The notes under the pieces: model-generated
The model's input: only the letters and a program-made list of their open reading frames with translations
The model's database searches: none
Told to the model about the DNA's origin: nothing
Translations under genes and position numbers: made by a program
Assembly: GCA_017610385.1 (NCBI GenBank)
Contig: JAFCCC010000002.1
Coordinates: 112,424 to 176,423 of the forward strand
Direction of reading: 5' to 3'
Length of the DNA: 64,000 nt
DNA from: Candidatus Nanohalarchaeota archaeon
GTDB taxonomy: Archaea; Nanohalarchaeota; Nanosalinia; Nanosalinales; JAFCCC01
Part shown: piece by piece, positions 24,854-33,034 of the stretch
How the letters are laid out: each line of letters opens with the position of its first letter
Numbering within the stretch: the stretch's first letter is position 1

Positions 24854-26077
24854 ATGTTAGAAGATTTCGCAAAGATGGCATTTAGAAATATAACTAGAAG
24901 AAAAATGCGATCCTGGCTTACCATGTTAGGAATTTTTATTGGGATCGCCGCAGTGGTAACTTTAATTTCTTTGGGTCAAGGATTTCAAGGTACAATTAAT
25001 GAGCAATTTGAAAAGTTGGGACCAAATAGATTGATAATAACTCCGGGAAATTCTGAAATGGGATTTCAGGGTGGTTCATTAACAACAGAGTATCTAACTG
25101 ATCGAGAAACCGAAATTGTTAGAAAAACAAGGGGAATTAGATTTGCGACAGGACTTTTGATAGAAAACGCGCGGATTGATTTTAATGATGAAGTAGCTCA
25201 TTTGAACGTAATTGGAGTAAAAACAGATTCAGGAACTACTGAGGAATTAGAACGTATTGGTTTTTTTGAAATAGAAACAGGAAGACAATTTAGCAATACA
25301 GATGGTTATGCTGCGATTCTAGGGCAAAACATAGCTAAAAAAACATTTGATAGAGAACTTAGAGTTGGCAATAAAATTCTAATAAATGACGTGCAATTTA
25401 AGGTGATTGGTATCCAAAAAACAGCTGGTACTGGCGTTCATGATGCCGTAATTAGAATTCCATTAGATACTGCAAGAGAAATTTTTGATGAACCGGTAAA
25501 AATCTCAGAGGTTATGGCTGCTACTCAAACAGTAGAGGATTTAGACGCTGTTGTAGATTCGGTAGAACGGGCTTTAAGAAAGTATAGAGATGTAAAAGAG
25601 GGAGAAGAAGACTTTAGTGTTCAAACGTCTAAACAAATCATAAACCAACTAAATCAAATATTAACTTTGGTAAATGTTGTGTTTATTGGTATTGCGGCTA
25701 TTTCTTTAATTGTGGGAGGTATTGGAATTACCAATACAATGTACACCTCGGTTTTAGAAAGAACAAAAGAAATAGGAATTATGAAATCGGTGGGTGCGCG
25801 AAATTCAGATATTAGAAATATTTTTTTAATGGAATCTGGATTTCTTGGACTGGTTGGTGGAATTATTGGGGCGATTCTAGGACTTATGATTGCTAAAGTG
25901 GGAGAACTTATTGTTTTAAAGGCTGCAAATATTGTTTTAAAGCCATACATAAGCATTGAACTGATTGCGGGAGTTTTATTATTTTCATTTTTAATTGGGG
26001 CTCTCTCAGGAACATTTCCTGCGATGCAAGCAGCTAAAATGAACCCAGTTGAATGTTTGAGAGGCCGTATGAAATGA
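24854..26077 (+). CDS. MacB/FtsX-type ABC permease, first copy
   Basis: A 407-residue permease with the MacB layout: one N-terminal helix (SWLTMLGIFIGIAAVVTLISL), a large extracytoplasmic domain (about residues 45-270), and three C-terminal helices. The intracellular loop TSVLERTKEIGIMKSVGARN is diagnostic for FtsX-domain permeases. It sits in the operon after the CARDB-like protein and overlaps the second permease by four bases. The two permeases probably form a heterodimer with a dimer of the ATPase. A 104-base stretch is identical to the second copy. Confidence 0.93.
   Translation: MLEDFAKMAFRNITRRKMRSWLTMLGIFIGIAAVVTLISLGQGFQGTINEQFEKLGPNRLIITPGNSEMGFQGGSLTTEYLTDRETEIVRKTRGIRFATGLLIENARIDFNDEVAHLNVIGVKTDSGTTEELERIGFFEIETGRQFSNTDGYAAILGQNIAKKTFDRELRVGNKILINDVQFKVIGIQKTAGTGVHDAVIRIPLDTAREIFDEPVKISEVMAATQTVEDLDAVVDSVERALRKYRDVKEGEEDFSVQTSKQIINQLNQILTLVNVVFIGIAAISLIVGGIGITNTMYTSVLERTKEIGIMKSVGARNSDIRNIFLMESGFLGLVGGIIGAILGLMIAKVGELIVLKAANIVLKPYISIELIAGVLLFSFLIGALSGTFPAMQAAKMNPVECLRGRMK
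25683..25786 (+). repeat. 104-base direct repeat, copy 1
   Basis: This stretch encodes the end of the second membrane helix and the coupling loop of the first permease. It is base-for-base identical to 26897-27000 in the second permease, while the sequences either side differ clearly. This pattern fits recent gene conversion between paralogues. Confidence 0.9.
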
Positions 26078-27285
26078 TAAAGGATTATTTTAAAATTGCG
26101 ACAGGAGGATTTATTCATAGGAAAAAAAGGACGTGGTTAACTCTTTTAGGAATAATTATAGGAATTGCATCTGTTGTTTCTTTGCTTTCATTAGGTTTTG
26201 GTATGTATGAGTCTTTAAATGAACAATTTGAAATGATGGGGGCAGATAAAATAATTATTACCCCTGGCGGATCTCTTTTTGGGTTGGGCGCTGGCGGGGC
26301 CAAAATACTAACAGAAGACGATCTAAGTAGTATTGAATCTGTTTCTGGAATATATAGTGCAACTCCTTGGCTTTACAAATCCGCAAGACTGAAGTTCAAT
26401 AGAGAGATTAAGTATGGAATGATTTTGGCTACAACTACGAATCCTGACGAAAGTATGCTTAAATCATTTAGTAATTTAGAAATCATCGCTGGTAGAGACT
26501 TTAAATTACGAGATCATAACAAAATGATTATAGGTTATCGTATTTCTACTGGAAAATTCTTTAATCACGGAGTTAAAGTCGGAGATAAAATTGAAGTTCA
26601 AGACAGAAAATTTGAAGTTATAGGGATTACGAGTGAAGTTGGAAATCCTCAAGACGATAGTCAAATCTATATTCCAATAAATGACGCGAGAGAGATTTTT
26701 AATGAAAATGAAAAAATAGATATGATCTTTGCTCAAGTAAGAGATGAAAACAAAGTAGTATCTGTCTCTGAAAACGTAGAACGGGCTTTAAGAAGATCTA
26801 GAAATGTAAAAGAAGGACAAGAAGATTTTAGTGTTATTACTTATGATCAAATTAGGGGCACATTCAATATAATTTTTTCAGCATTAATTGCAGTAATTAT
26901 TGGTATTGCGGCTATTTCTTTAATTGTGGGAGGTATTGGAATTACCAATACAATGTACACCTCGGTTTTAGAAAGAACAAAAGAAATAGGAATTATGAAA
27001 GCTCTTGGCGCGAGAAATAGGGCTATTTTAACAATTTTTGTAATTGAGGCGGGTTTATTGGGGTTGGTTGGTGGAGTAATTGGAATAATTTTGGGGGTGT
27101 TCTTGGGCTTGTTAGTTAAAACCGTTGCTAGTGCTGGGGGTATTAGTCTAATCAGAGCATCATTTCCAGCTTGGTTAATTATTGGTTCTTTACTTTTTTC
27201 TATTTTGATAGGTATTATTTCGGGGGTTTTTCCAGCTAAAAAAGCAGCTAAATTGAATCCTGCAGATGCTCTTCGGTATGAATAA
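26074..27285 (+). CDS. MacB/FtsX-type ABC permease, second copy
   Basis: A 403-residue paralogue of the preceding permease with the same domain order: N-terminal helix (TWLTLLGIIIGIASVVSLLSL), extracytoplasmic domain, three C-terminal helices and the coupling loop TSVLERTKEIGIMKALGARN. The ATG at 26074 overlaps the upstream stop by four bases; an in-frame start seven codons earlier is possible but lies inside the first gene. The extracytoplasmic domains of the two permeases differ clearly, consistent with a heterodimer. It ends the operon. Confidence 0.93.
   Translation: MIKDYFKIATGGFIHRKKRTWLTLLGIIIGIASVVSLLSLGFGMYESLNEQFEMMGADKIIITPGGSLFGLGAGGAKILTEDDLSSIESVSGIYSATPWLYKSARLKFNREIKYGMILATTTNPDESMLKSFSNLEIIAGRDFKLRDHNKMIIGYRISTGKFFNHGVKVGDKIEVQDRKFEVIGITSEVGNPQDDSQIYIPINDAREIFNENEKIDMIFAQVRDENKVVSVSENVERALRRSRNVKEGQEDFSVITYDQIRGTFNIIFSALIAVIIGIAAISLIVGGIGITNTMYTSVLERTKEIGIMKALGARNRAILTIFVIEAGLLGLVGGVIGIILGVFLGLLVKTVASAGGISLIRASFPAWLIIGSLLFSILIGIISGVFPAKKAAKLNPADALRYE
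26897..27000 (+). repeat. 104-base direct repeat, copy 2
   Basis: Identical to 25683-25786 in the first permease gene. It covers the membrane helix and coupling loop that contact the ATPase. Confidence 0.9.
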
Positions 27286-27330
27286 TTCTTTTTGGTAAAT
27301 TCAATATTCGGCAATATAGAAAGTTTCGAT

Positions 27331-27669
27331 TTAATTTAAATTTTCATTAAGCCATTGTTTTATGGCCTCTTCAGATTGTATCCCAATAAACCCACCGATA
27401 ACTTCACCATCCTTGAAAAGTTTAACAGAAGGTATACTTACTACATTATATTCTCTAGCCTTATTTGGATTTTCATCGGCATCTGCTTCTGCTAAAATAA
27501 ACTTTCCATTAAAATCCTTGGTCAGCTTTTCTAGGATGGGCTTTAGTATCTGACATGGCATACACCAACTAGCCCAGAAATCAACAAGTACTGGCACTGT
27601 TTTAGATTTTTCTATGACGTTCTCATCAAAATTTGTATCTTGGATGTCTATTTTGTGTTCTATATTCAT
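27331..27669 (-). CDS. Thioredoxin
   Basis: A 112-residue dithiol-disulfide protein with the active site WCMPC in DFWASWCMPCQILKP (Cys about 36 and 39) and the cis-proline segment SIPSVKLFKDG. The active-site dipeptide Met-Pro instead of Gly-Pro suggests a changed redox potential. The N-terminal part before residue 15 is slightly longer than in E. coli Trx. There is no signal peptide, so it acts in the cytoplasm. No reductase gene is adjacent, and the electron source is not visible in the window. Confidence 0.93.
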   Translation of the reverse strand: MNIEHKIDIQDTNFDENVIEKSKTVPVLVDFWASWCMPCQILKPILEKLTKDFNGKFILAEADADENPNKAREYNVVSIPSVKLFKDGEVIGGFIGIQSEEAIKQWLNENLN

Positions 27670-27793
27670 TTTTCTGCCCTTAGAGTCAATTGATAAGACA
27701 CTATTATCTATAATGAGCTCATACTGCTTTTTATATTATTAGATTTTATAAAACATGCTCAATTTTATATGGGTCGAAGTTCAATATTTTTTT

Positions 27794-28351
27794 ATGGGGC
27801 AAAAAAAGAAAAATGAGACGCAGAAGATGTTGGGTGAATCTGATCAGGAAAATCAGAAAACACTATCTGAACAAACTGAACAAACCAAAATCGAAGATAC
27901 ACAAATTGAAGAAAAAGTTCCAGAACAAACTCTAGAAGAACTATCTGCAGAAGAATCAGTTCCAATAGAAAAAACTGTGCCAGAACCTTCTAAGGTTACT
28001 ATCGGAGAGACGCCTAAGAATAAGGAAACAGAAAAAAAGAAAGAAGAATCTGAGGAAAATGTAATTCCTATTGAGATGGCTCCAGATTGTGAAAGCTGCG
28101 GAATGCCTATGCAAAGAGCTACAGATCATGGTAACGAAGATTTGAATAATCCGTACTGCGTGAGTTGTACTGATGACGAAGGTAAACTAAAAAGTTTTGA
28201 TGTTGTTAAAACGCAGATGATTGAGTTTTATACTCAAATTAAAAATTGTTCGTGGTTAGAGGCTGAGAATGTAGTTGCTGAAATGATGAAACATTTGCCA
28301 GCATGGAATAAAAATGAAAAACCAAAAGAAGAAAGTGTGTCTACCCAATAA
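27794..28351 (+). CDS. Acidic protein with C-terminal zinc-ribbon domain
   Basis: From the ATG at 27794 the protein has 185 residues. The first 90 or so are a low-complexity Glu/Lys/Thr/Pro region, probably disordered. The C-terminal domain contains CESCGMPMQRATDHG and CVSC, matching the putative zinc-ribbon family Zn_ribbon_2 (PF12674 pattern: CxSCGMP ... YCxxC), followed by a helical segment. An upstream TTG-type start would add 13 hydrophobic residues and is less likely. It converges with the next gene, overlapping its end by 11 bases. Function unknown. Confidence 0.75.
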   Translation: MGQKKKNETQKMLGESDQENQKTLSEQTEQTKIEDTQIEEKVPEQTLEELSAEESVPIEKTVPEPSKVTIGETPKNKETEKKKEESEENVIPIEMAPDCESCGMPMQRATDHGNEDLNNPYCVSCTDDEGKLKSFDVVKTQMIEFYTQIKNCSWLEAENVVAEMMKHLPAWNKNEKPKEESVSTQ

Positions 28352-28610
28352 ACTCTTGAAGTTCCGTTTCAGCTTCTGGGGTATCTAATACTCCCGCAAC
28401 TTCCTCAATTTCTGCATATTCTCTTAATTCGTCTAACTTTTTGTCTAATTTTTCAATAGATTCATCTTCACAAACGCAAACAATCACAAAAGGGTCTAAT
28501 GCAAAATGATGAAGTTCTTTTAATTCTAAGGCAAATCCTTTATTTTTTACTTTGCTTATGAACTCCTTGAACTTCGCTTCAATTACTCTAAACTCCAAAA
28601 AGAATTTCAT
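28341..28610 (-). CDS. Small conserved-looking protein of unknown function
   Basis: An 89-residue ferredoxin-like-fold candidate with an alternating strand/helix pattern: MKFFLEFRVIEAKFKEFISK, then FVIVCVCEDESIEKLDKKLDEL and an acidic tail ending ETELQEFIG. No motif is recognised. The ATG is close to an A/T-rich promoter region, and the hairpin array begins about 40 bases upstream of the start. The 3' end overlaps the convergent zinc-ribbon gene. Confidence 0.6.
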   Translation of the reverse strand: MKFFLEFRVIEAKFKEFISKVKNKGFALELKELHHFALDPFVIVCVCEDESIEKLDKKLDELREYAEIEEVAGVLDTPEAETELQEFIG

Positions 28611-28649
28611 TTCCTTTAGTTTTTAATACAAAACATTTAAATACGTTAA

Positions 28650-28985
28650 ATTCCGAGCGTTCGGATAAGCTTTTTGCACAAAAGTAAAGGCGCAAAAATC
28701 TTAAGCAAATAAGCCTTTTTAGTAAAAGGCTTAAGCGAAAATTAAACAGCGAGTTACGAGTATAACTCACTAAGCCTTTTTAGTAAAAGGCTTAAGCGAA
28801 AAGAAAATGAGCTTTTCAGATAAAAGCTCACGGAAACTTGTTAAGTTTCCTAAATCGGAAATTAATGCATTTCCAATTCAAGCAAAATAAGCGTTTTGCA
28901 CAAAAGTAAACGTGCAAAAATCTTAAGCAAAAATACGTTACCACCAAGCGTTTTTAAAGAACGGTTTAATCCAAATTAATCTTAA
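28650..28985. repeat. Modular hairpin array A
   Basis: A chain of short inverted repeats without coding capacity. In order it holds a TCCGAGCGTTCGGA palindrome, the TTTTGCAC/GCGCAAAA hairpin, AAGCCTTTT/AAAAGGCTT (28711), GAGTTA/TAACTC, AAGCCTTTT/AAAAGGCTT again (28772), the 84-base unit 28809-28892 (three stems GAGCTTTT/AAAAGCTC, GGAAACTT/AAGTTTCC, GGAAAT/ATTTCC), the TTTTGCAC/GTGCAAAA hairpin, and an ACGTTACCAC box. The 84-base unit is identical to 30442-30525 and differs at one base from 63775-63858. Confidence 0.9.
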
Positions 28986-29127
28986 TCACATGAAGGCAAT
29001 TACCAACTTAAGTGACATTCCTTTGCAAATCCATTTTACAAGACCACGCACAAGAAAATAAATAAAAATAAAACAAAACGAAATACACTTAAAGTTGTAA
29101 AGTAATTACTTACTCAGGGTAAAAACA

Positions 29128-29580
29128 ATGGATTACAAACTTACGCAAGCAGAAAAAGAAGATTTAATCCAACTCGGTCTTGAAACAGAATTCAACTTTG
29201 ATTGTGATGATTTAGACGAAGGTCAACGTGGATCTTACATTCCAAAAATCTTCGAAAGATCAGAAACACCAGGTTATTCTGTCGTGATTCAAAATGGTCG
29301 CCTTTTAGTGGTGGCGGATGACTCTGGTCAAGAATATGTTGCAGTTGCAGCATCATCCCAGTTAACTACCGATGATTTTGCTACAGAAAAATCTCAAAAT
29401 GCTGAAAAAATGTTTGATGAACTATTTTTGGCGGACGAACAAGGAGATCTTTTACCAAAATCAAGAGAAGAAGAAATTTCGGCATTTTTGAATGGCGTCA
29501 AAAAAGAACTTGGAAGAATGTATGATAAATCACAAAAAGACTACGAACAGTGGAAAAAAGAACAGGAAACAGAAGTATAA
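29128..29580 (+). CDS. Acidic unrecognised 150-residue protein
   Basis: Not recognised. A strongly acidic, soluble protein with no metal motif or membrane segment. The N-terminal half has a beta-rich stretch (YSVVIQNGRLLVVADDSG, about residues 50-67); the C-terminal half is helical and charged (EEISAFLNGVKKELGRMYD). The start lies 7 bases after CTCAGGG, a plausible ribosome binding site. It stands between hairpin array A and the 5S rRNA, with no operon partner. Confidence 0.65.
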   Translation: MDYKLTQAEKEDLIQLGLETEFNFDCDDLDEGQRGSYIPKIFERSETPGYSVVIQNGRLLVVADDSGQEYVAVAASSQLTTDDFATEKSQNAEKMFDELFLADEQGDLLPKSREEEISAFLNGVKKELGRMYDKSQKDYEQWKKEQETEV

Positions 29581-29654
29581 TAAATTAAATTAAAAACAAA
29601 ACATATTCTGTTCAAATTAGAAATTTCTATTGAGTTTTGAAAATCAAGAAATAC

Positions 29655-29663
29655 CTTTAAAAG
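29655..29663 (+). promoter_or_regulatory. TATA-like box of 5S rRNA
   Basis: The stretch CTTTAAAAG lies 24-30 bases before the 5S rRNA 5' end, the normal archaeal spacing. Confidence 0.55.
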
Positions 29664-29685
29664 CTTTGCGATAGTATATTGAATT

Positions 29686-29800
29686 GTTGGCGGTCACAGC
29701 GAAGGGGCCACACCCGTACCCATTTCGAACACGGAAGTTAAGCCCTTCAGCGATTCGAACAGTACTTTCTTCGGAAGGGAAAATCGAGACGCTGCCAGCT
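29686..29800 (+). rRNA. 5S ribosomal RNA
   Basis: The termini pair (GTTGGCGGT with GCTGCCAGC, with G-U pairs). Conserved internal segments are present: the loop B/C region CCCGTACCCATTTCGAACACGG, and GAAGTTAAGCC. No 16S or 23S rRNA is adjacent, so 5S is unlinked, as in several archaea. A T-rich stretch follows the 3' end and may terminate transcription. Confidence 0.93.
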
Positions 29801-29816
29801 TATTTTTACTTTTACT

Positions 29817-30275
29817 CTACTGTGTGAGGTTCATTGGCAAGTGAGAGAGTAGATCTTTTAATTCTGAGAGATTTTTTGTGTTGTTTAAGGGCAATCCACT
29901 AAAAATTTCTTTAAGGTTTCCTATACGCGGAATAAAGAACTCTTTAATGGCAAAAAATGCAAAAATCAATAAAATAGTCATAACAATGGATAAAATTAAT
30001 CCAATTATGCTTGTAATTAAACCAGCAGTTCCAACACCTGTGGGAGTTCTCTTTTGTTGAACAGCGCTAAATACTATTCCGAAGATTCCAAGAATAATTC
30101 CAATAGGCGGCAGAAGCGTTATACACACCAAACTTAAAATTCCAAGAACTAATCCTGTAATACCAAAACCATTTCCATATTCTTTTTTGGTAGGTTTTTT
30201 AGATTCAACTTTTATCACTTTCTTAACTGGTTTTTTAAGAGTTTTTTTAGTTTGTGTTGTTTTCTTTATAGGCAT
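29817..30275 (-). CDS. DUF4190-like small membrane protein
   Basis: A 152-residue membrane protein. A Lys-rich cytoplasmic N terminus (about 35 residues) is followed by two long hydrophobic segments joined by a polar loop with QQKRTPTGVGTAGL, then a polar C-terminal tail. The pattern GFGITGLVLGILSLVCI ... GIILGIFGIVFSAVQQK ... GLITSIIGLILSIV is that of DUF4190 proteins, whose role is unknown. It ends 17 bases from the 5S gene, convergent with it. TATA-like sequence upstream is shared with hairpin array B. Confidence 0.75.
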   Translation of the reverse strand: MPIKKTTQTKKTLKKPVKKVIKVESKKPTKKEYGNGFGITGLVLGILSLVCITLLPPIGIILGIFGIVFSAVQQKRTPTGVGTAGLITSIIGLILSIVMTILLIFAFFAIKEFFIPRIGNLKEIFSGLPLNNTKNLSELKDLLSHLPMNLTQ

Positions 30276-30367
30276 AAATATATTTAAGGTGAGTGATCAT
30301 TTATTAATTATCCATACTTGCCCTAAACGAAACCTTTAAAAATTCAAGCACAGAATGGTTACAAAGT

Positions 30368-30585
30368 AAGCCTTTTTAGCGAATAAGCTTTTTGCACAAA
30401 AGTAAACGTGCAAAAATCTTAACCAAAAATACGTTACCACTGAGCTTTTCAGATAAAAGCTCACGGAAACTTGTTAAGTTTCCTAAATCGGAAATTAATG
30501 CATTTCCAATTCAAGCAAAATAAGCCGTTTAATAAAGGCTTAAGCGAATAAGCTTTTCAAATAAAGGCTTAAGCAAAATAAAAAC
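30368..30585. repeat. Modular hairpin array B, upstream of tRNA-Asp
   Basis: Contains a degenerate AAGCCTTTTT module, the TTTTTGCAC/GTGCAAAAA hairpin, the ACGTTACCAC box, the 84-base three-stem unit (30442-30525, identical to the one in array A), and two rearranged AAGC.../...GGCTT modules. The order of modules differs from array A. tRNA-Asp begins 35 bases after the array. Confidence 0.88.
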
Positions 30586-30619
30586 AAAAATCCTAAACCC
30601 AAAATTAAAAATAGATGAT

Positions 30620-30754
30620 GCCTCGGTAGTGTAGTGAAGTTTATGTCTTTTTGACAAACTCTATAGGCCCATCATACACGCCTGTCAATCCGCAAAAGAA
30701 GGAGCTTTGTGGAACAGATCGCGTGTGACACGGGTTCGACTCCCGTTCGAGGCG
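30620..30754 (+). tRNA. tRNA-Asp (anticodon GTC) with two introns
   Basis: The mature form is acceptor GCCTCGG/TCGAGGC, anticodon stem CACGC/GCGTG with loop CTGTCAC (anticodon GTC), T stem ACGGG/CCCGT with loop TTCGACT, and discriminator G. Two inserts interrupt it: 30 bases in the D loop (about 30637-30666, with internal TGTC/GACA pairing) and 32 bases at 37/38 (about 30688-30719). Without them the tRNA aligns with ordinary archaeal tRNA-Asp. It lies directly behind hairpin array B. Confidence 0.88.
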
Positions 30755-30787
30755 CTCTTTAATTATTCTAAAGTTTCATTACTAAAT

Positions 30788-30915
30788 ATGAATATTTTTC
30801 TAACATTTGTGTGGATTTATGCGGCCATGTTTGCGATGTCGTTTTAGGAGGCGTATGTAGAAGGAAGAATGCGCGGATAAAGGGAAAATTGAGTTAGAAA
30901 TACAATATAACAAAA
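30788..30915 (+). pseudogene. Decayed copy of the membrane protein gene at 31370
   Basis: From an ATG the frame reads MNIFLTFVWIYAAMFAMSF and then stops at TAG, where the intact paralogue at 31370 has TGG. Similarity continues beyond (EAYVEGR), with a one-base deletion and another TGG-to-TAG change, and fades after about 125 bases. The rest of the copy is missing. It is a remnant of a tandem duplication. Confidence 0.85.
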
Positions 30916-30981
30916 AAGTTATGGGGGTGTTTGGTTTAACTCAAAAAAACAAAGTTAAAAAAAGAAAAAACAGAAGAGAAC

Positions 30982-31104
30982 TTAGTCCTCTTCATCAGAT
31001 TCATCGAAGTCAGGGTCGTCGCCTTCTTCAGGTTTTTTTGTACCTTCTTCTGGTTCCTTTTCTTCTTCGTCATCTTCTTCTAAAAAGTCGAAATTGAATC
31101 TCAT
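30982..31104 (-). CDS. Acidic 40-residue microprotein
   Basis: A short frame starting MRFNFDFLEEDDEEEKEPEE and ending DESDEED, with 20 or more Glu/Asp residues. The frame is uninterrupted, ends with TAA, and lies in an otherwise empty stretch between the pseudogene and the membrane protein gene. The composition resembles acidic tails that bind basic proteins or Mg2+, but the function is unknown. The only basis is an open, strongly biased frame. Confidence 0.5.
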   Translation of the reverse strand: MRFNFDFLEEDDEEEKEPEEGTKKPEEGDDPDFDESDEED

Positions 31105-31369
31105 TTTTATCAACTCTTCCTCAGTTTGAGGAGCATAATCTTCTACAATTAAATACTAAACGGAATTGTCTTCGTAGAAGTTTTTTGATATTCGATAATT
31201 AATCGATTTTTGTTATAACTAACTTTAATAGATTAAATCAGTTTCGATTTTTCTGACTTTGCACATAAGCTCTGAGTTTATTATAGAAAATGATTAATTT
31301 GTATAAAAAACAGGTTTTTCTTAAGTGTTTTTAGAATTACATTTAAACTGAAAAATGTAATTTTTATAG
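31105..31369. other. Intergenic region, no gene seen
   Basis: No coding region is seen. An ATTACATTT/AAAATGTAAT hairpin lies at 31336-31361, just before the start of the membrane protein gene at 31370. Confidence 0.5.
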
Positions 31370-31813
31370 ATGAATATCTGGTTAATTTTTGTTTGGATAT
31401 ATGCCGCTATGTTTGCAATGTCTTTTTGGGAATCATATGTTGAAGGTAGAAAAGCGTGGACAAAAGGAAAACTTGGTTGGAAATGGAAAATAACTAGAAG
31501 GCTTTGTTTTGACGGATATCATTTTTATTTGGATATAATCATGTTGCCTTTGTTAATTATGCTTCCTTTAGTTGTTTTTGGATGGGATCAAAGGATTTTT
31601 GGAGTCTTACTCAGCGCATATTTTTCCGGAACAATAGTCGAAGATTTTGGATGGTATATAGTTAATCCAAAAGTTAAATTAAGAGAATTTTGGAGTTCTT
31701 TTTCAGATTATTATCCTTGGATTAAAATTGGAAAAAAGAAAATACTTCCTTGGGGGTATGTTATAGCAATTGTAATTTCAATTCTTTCTTGGTACTTTTT
31801 GTGGAGGTTGTGA
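31370..31813 (+). CDS. Trp-rich membrane protein of unknown function
   Basis: A 147-residue protein with about four membrane segments (starting IWLIFVWIYAAMFAMSFW) and unusually many Trp and Tyr residues. Charged loops include VEGRKAWTKGKLGWKWK and NPKVKLREFW. No family is recognised. Its stop overlaps the start of the beta-helix gene (TGATG), so both are translated together, suggesting the pair acts at the cell surface. A broken paralogue lies 580 bases upstream. The ATG is only slightly upstream-spaced from an A/T-rich hairpin. Confidence 0.75.
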   Translation: MNIWLIFVWIYAAMFAMSFWESYVEGRKAWTKGKLGWKWKITRRLCFDGYHFYLDIIMLPLLIMLPLVVFGWDQRIFGVLLSAYFSGTIVEDFGWYIVNPKVKLREFWSSFSDYYPWIKIGKKKILPWGYVIAIVISILSWYFLWRL

Positions 31814-32991
31814 TGCACAAAAAGGGGGTTATTATGATTGTAGTTGTAGTGCTCCTTTTTTTAATTGTTTTTGGGTTTAAATACAAACAAGAATCAACAG
31901 AAGTTTTCGGGGTTTCAAGAAGCGGCGTAATTCAGGGAAACGAAGTGTGGTCTAAAACAATTTATATTACAGGGGATACAATTGTTCCAAAAGGAATAAC
32001 GGTTATTATAAAGCCGGGAACCAAAATTTTAATAAAGGCGAATTATGACGACCAAAATGAGGGGGGAAATCACATAATTGATGAAGTAACATATAATGAT
32101 CCTACTTCAAGCACAGAATACACTTCAATGCATGCACATTTTTTTATACATGGGAAATTAATCGCTGTTGGTACTCCAGAAGAAAAAATAATTTTTACCT
32201 CTGATTCAGAAGATCCGAAACACACGGACTGGGATGGCATAACCTTTGAGTCCACTAGTTCTGGAGAGATGAAATATTGCATCATAGAGTGGGCACATAC
32301 TGGACCAGCAATACATAGAACAAACAAAGTAAATATTTCTTATTGTGAAATTAAACACATTTTTTGGGGTGGTTTACATGCTTTTGAAAGTTCGCCAACT
32401 TTTGAATATAATCTTTTAGATGATATTGGTCACGAAGCTTTTGACACGCACAAAGCAAGCCCAATGATTCGATTTAATAATATAAGCCACGCAAGAACAG
32501 GCGCTGTATTTAATTATTATGATCTTTCCACACAAAAGCCATTGATATTTGAAAACAACATTATTGAAAACAGTGGTAATTTAGCAGCATTGCAAGAGAA
32601 TGCAAAGGTCATTATCAGAAACAATAAATTTATTGGTTCTAAAGATACTGGCGGACCGTGGCAGTACAAGGGATTTACATTATTTTCTGAGGAATATTCA
32701 AATGGGTTTTTATTGACAGATAACGTTGGCGTTGAAATAACTAACAATATTTTTGTGGGAATTGAAAATGCAATAAGCTATAAACGAATCGGGCCGAATG
32801 CGGGCGTAGGTCATACAACGAATATTCCAGAACCTTTTGAAATTGGAGAAAATCCAATTAGAATTCTAATAAAAAATAATTATTTTGATGACCTGCGAAC
32901 TGAGAAACAATTGGAAGAAATAGAAGAAAAGTGGGAAAATGTTGAACTCATTAATAATTCTTTTGGAGATTCTGAACAAAGCTTTCCTTAA
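31813..32991 (+). CDS. Secreted or membrane-anchored right-handed beta-helix protein
   Basis: A 392-residue protein. The N-terminal hydrophobic segment (IMIVVVVLLFLIVFGF, about residues 8-23) is a signal anchor; the rest is outside. Repeated short strands of the parallel beta-helix kind (NNIFVGIENAISY, IRNNKFIG, ISYCEIKHIFWGGLHAF) with stacked Asn and hydrophobic positions are clear. Such folds bind or cut polysaccharides, but no catalytic residues of pectate lyases are evident. The start ATG overlaps the stop of the Trp-rich membrane protein, so the two probably function together. Confidence 0.8.
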   Translation: MHKKGVIMIVVVVLLFLIVFGFKYKQESTEVFGVSRSGVIQGNEVWSKTIYITGDTIVPKGITVIIKPGTKILIKANYDDQNEGGNHIIDEVTYNDPTSSTEYTSMHAHFFIHGKLIAVGTPEEKIIFTSDSEDPKHTDWDGITFESTSSGEMKYCIIEWAHTGPAIHRTNKVNISYCEIKHIFWGGLHAFESSPTFEYNLLDDIGHEAFDTHKASPMIRFNNISHARTGAVFNYYDLSTQKPLIFENNIIENSGNLAALQENAKVIIRNNKFIGSKDTGGPWQYKGFTLFSEEYSNGFLLTDNVGVEITNNIFVGIENAISYKRIGPNAGVGHTTNIPEPFEIGENPIRILIKNNYFDDLRTEKQLEEIEEKWENVELINNSFGDSEQSFP

Positions 32992-32999
32992 AAAGCTAA

Positions 33000-33008
33000 G
33001 CTTTATAT
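33000..33008 (+). promoter_or_regulatory. TATA-like box before the Arg-rich microprotein
   Basis: GCTTTATAT lies about 30 bases before the ATG at 33035, consistent with a nearly leaderless transcript of its own. Confidence 0.5.
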
Positions 33009-33034
33009 GGTAGTCCCTTTAAAGTATTGTTATT

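Noticed and set aside
28650-28985. CRISPR array
   Set aside because: The repeated units differ from each other, are not separated by unique spacers of constant length, and no cas genes are present.
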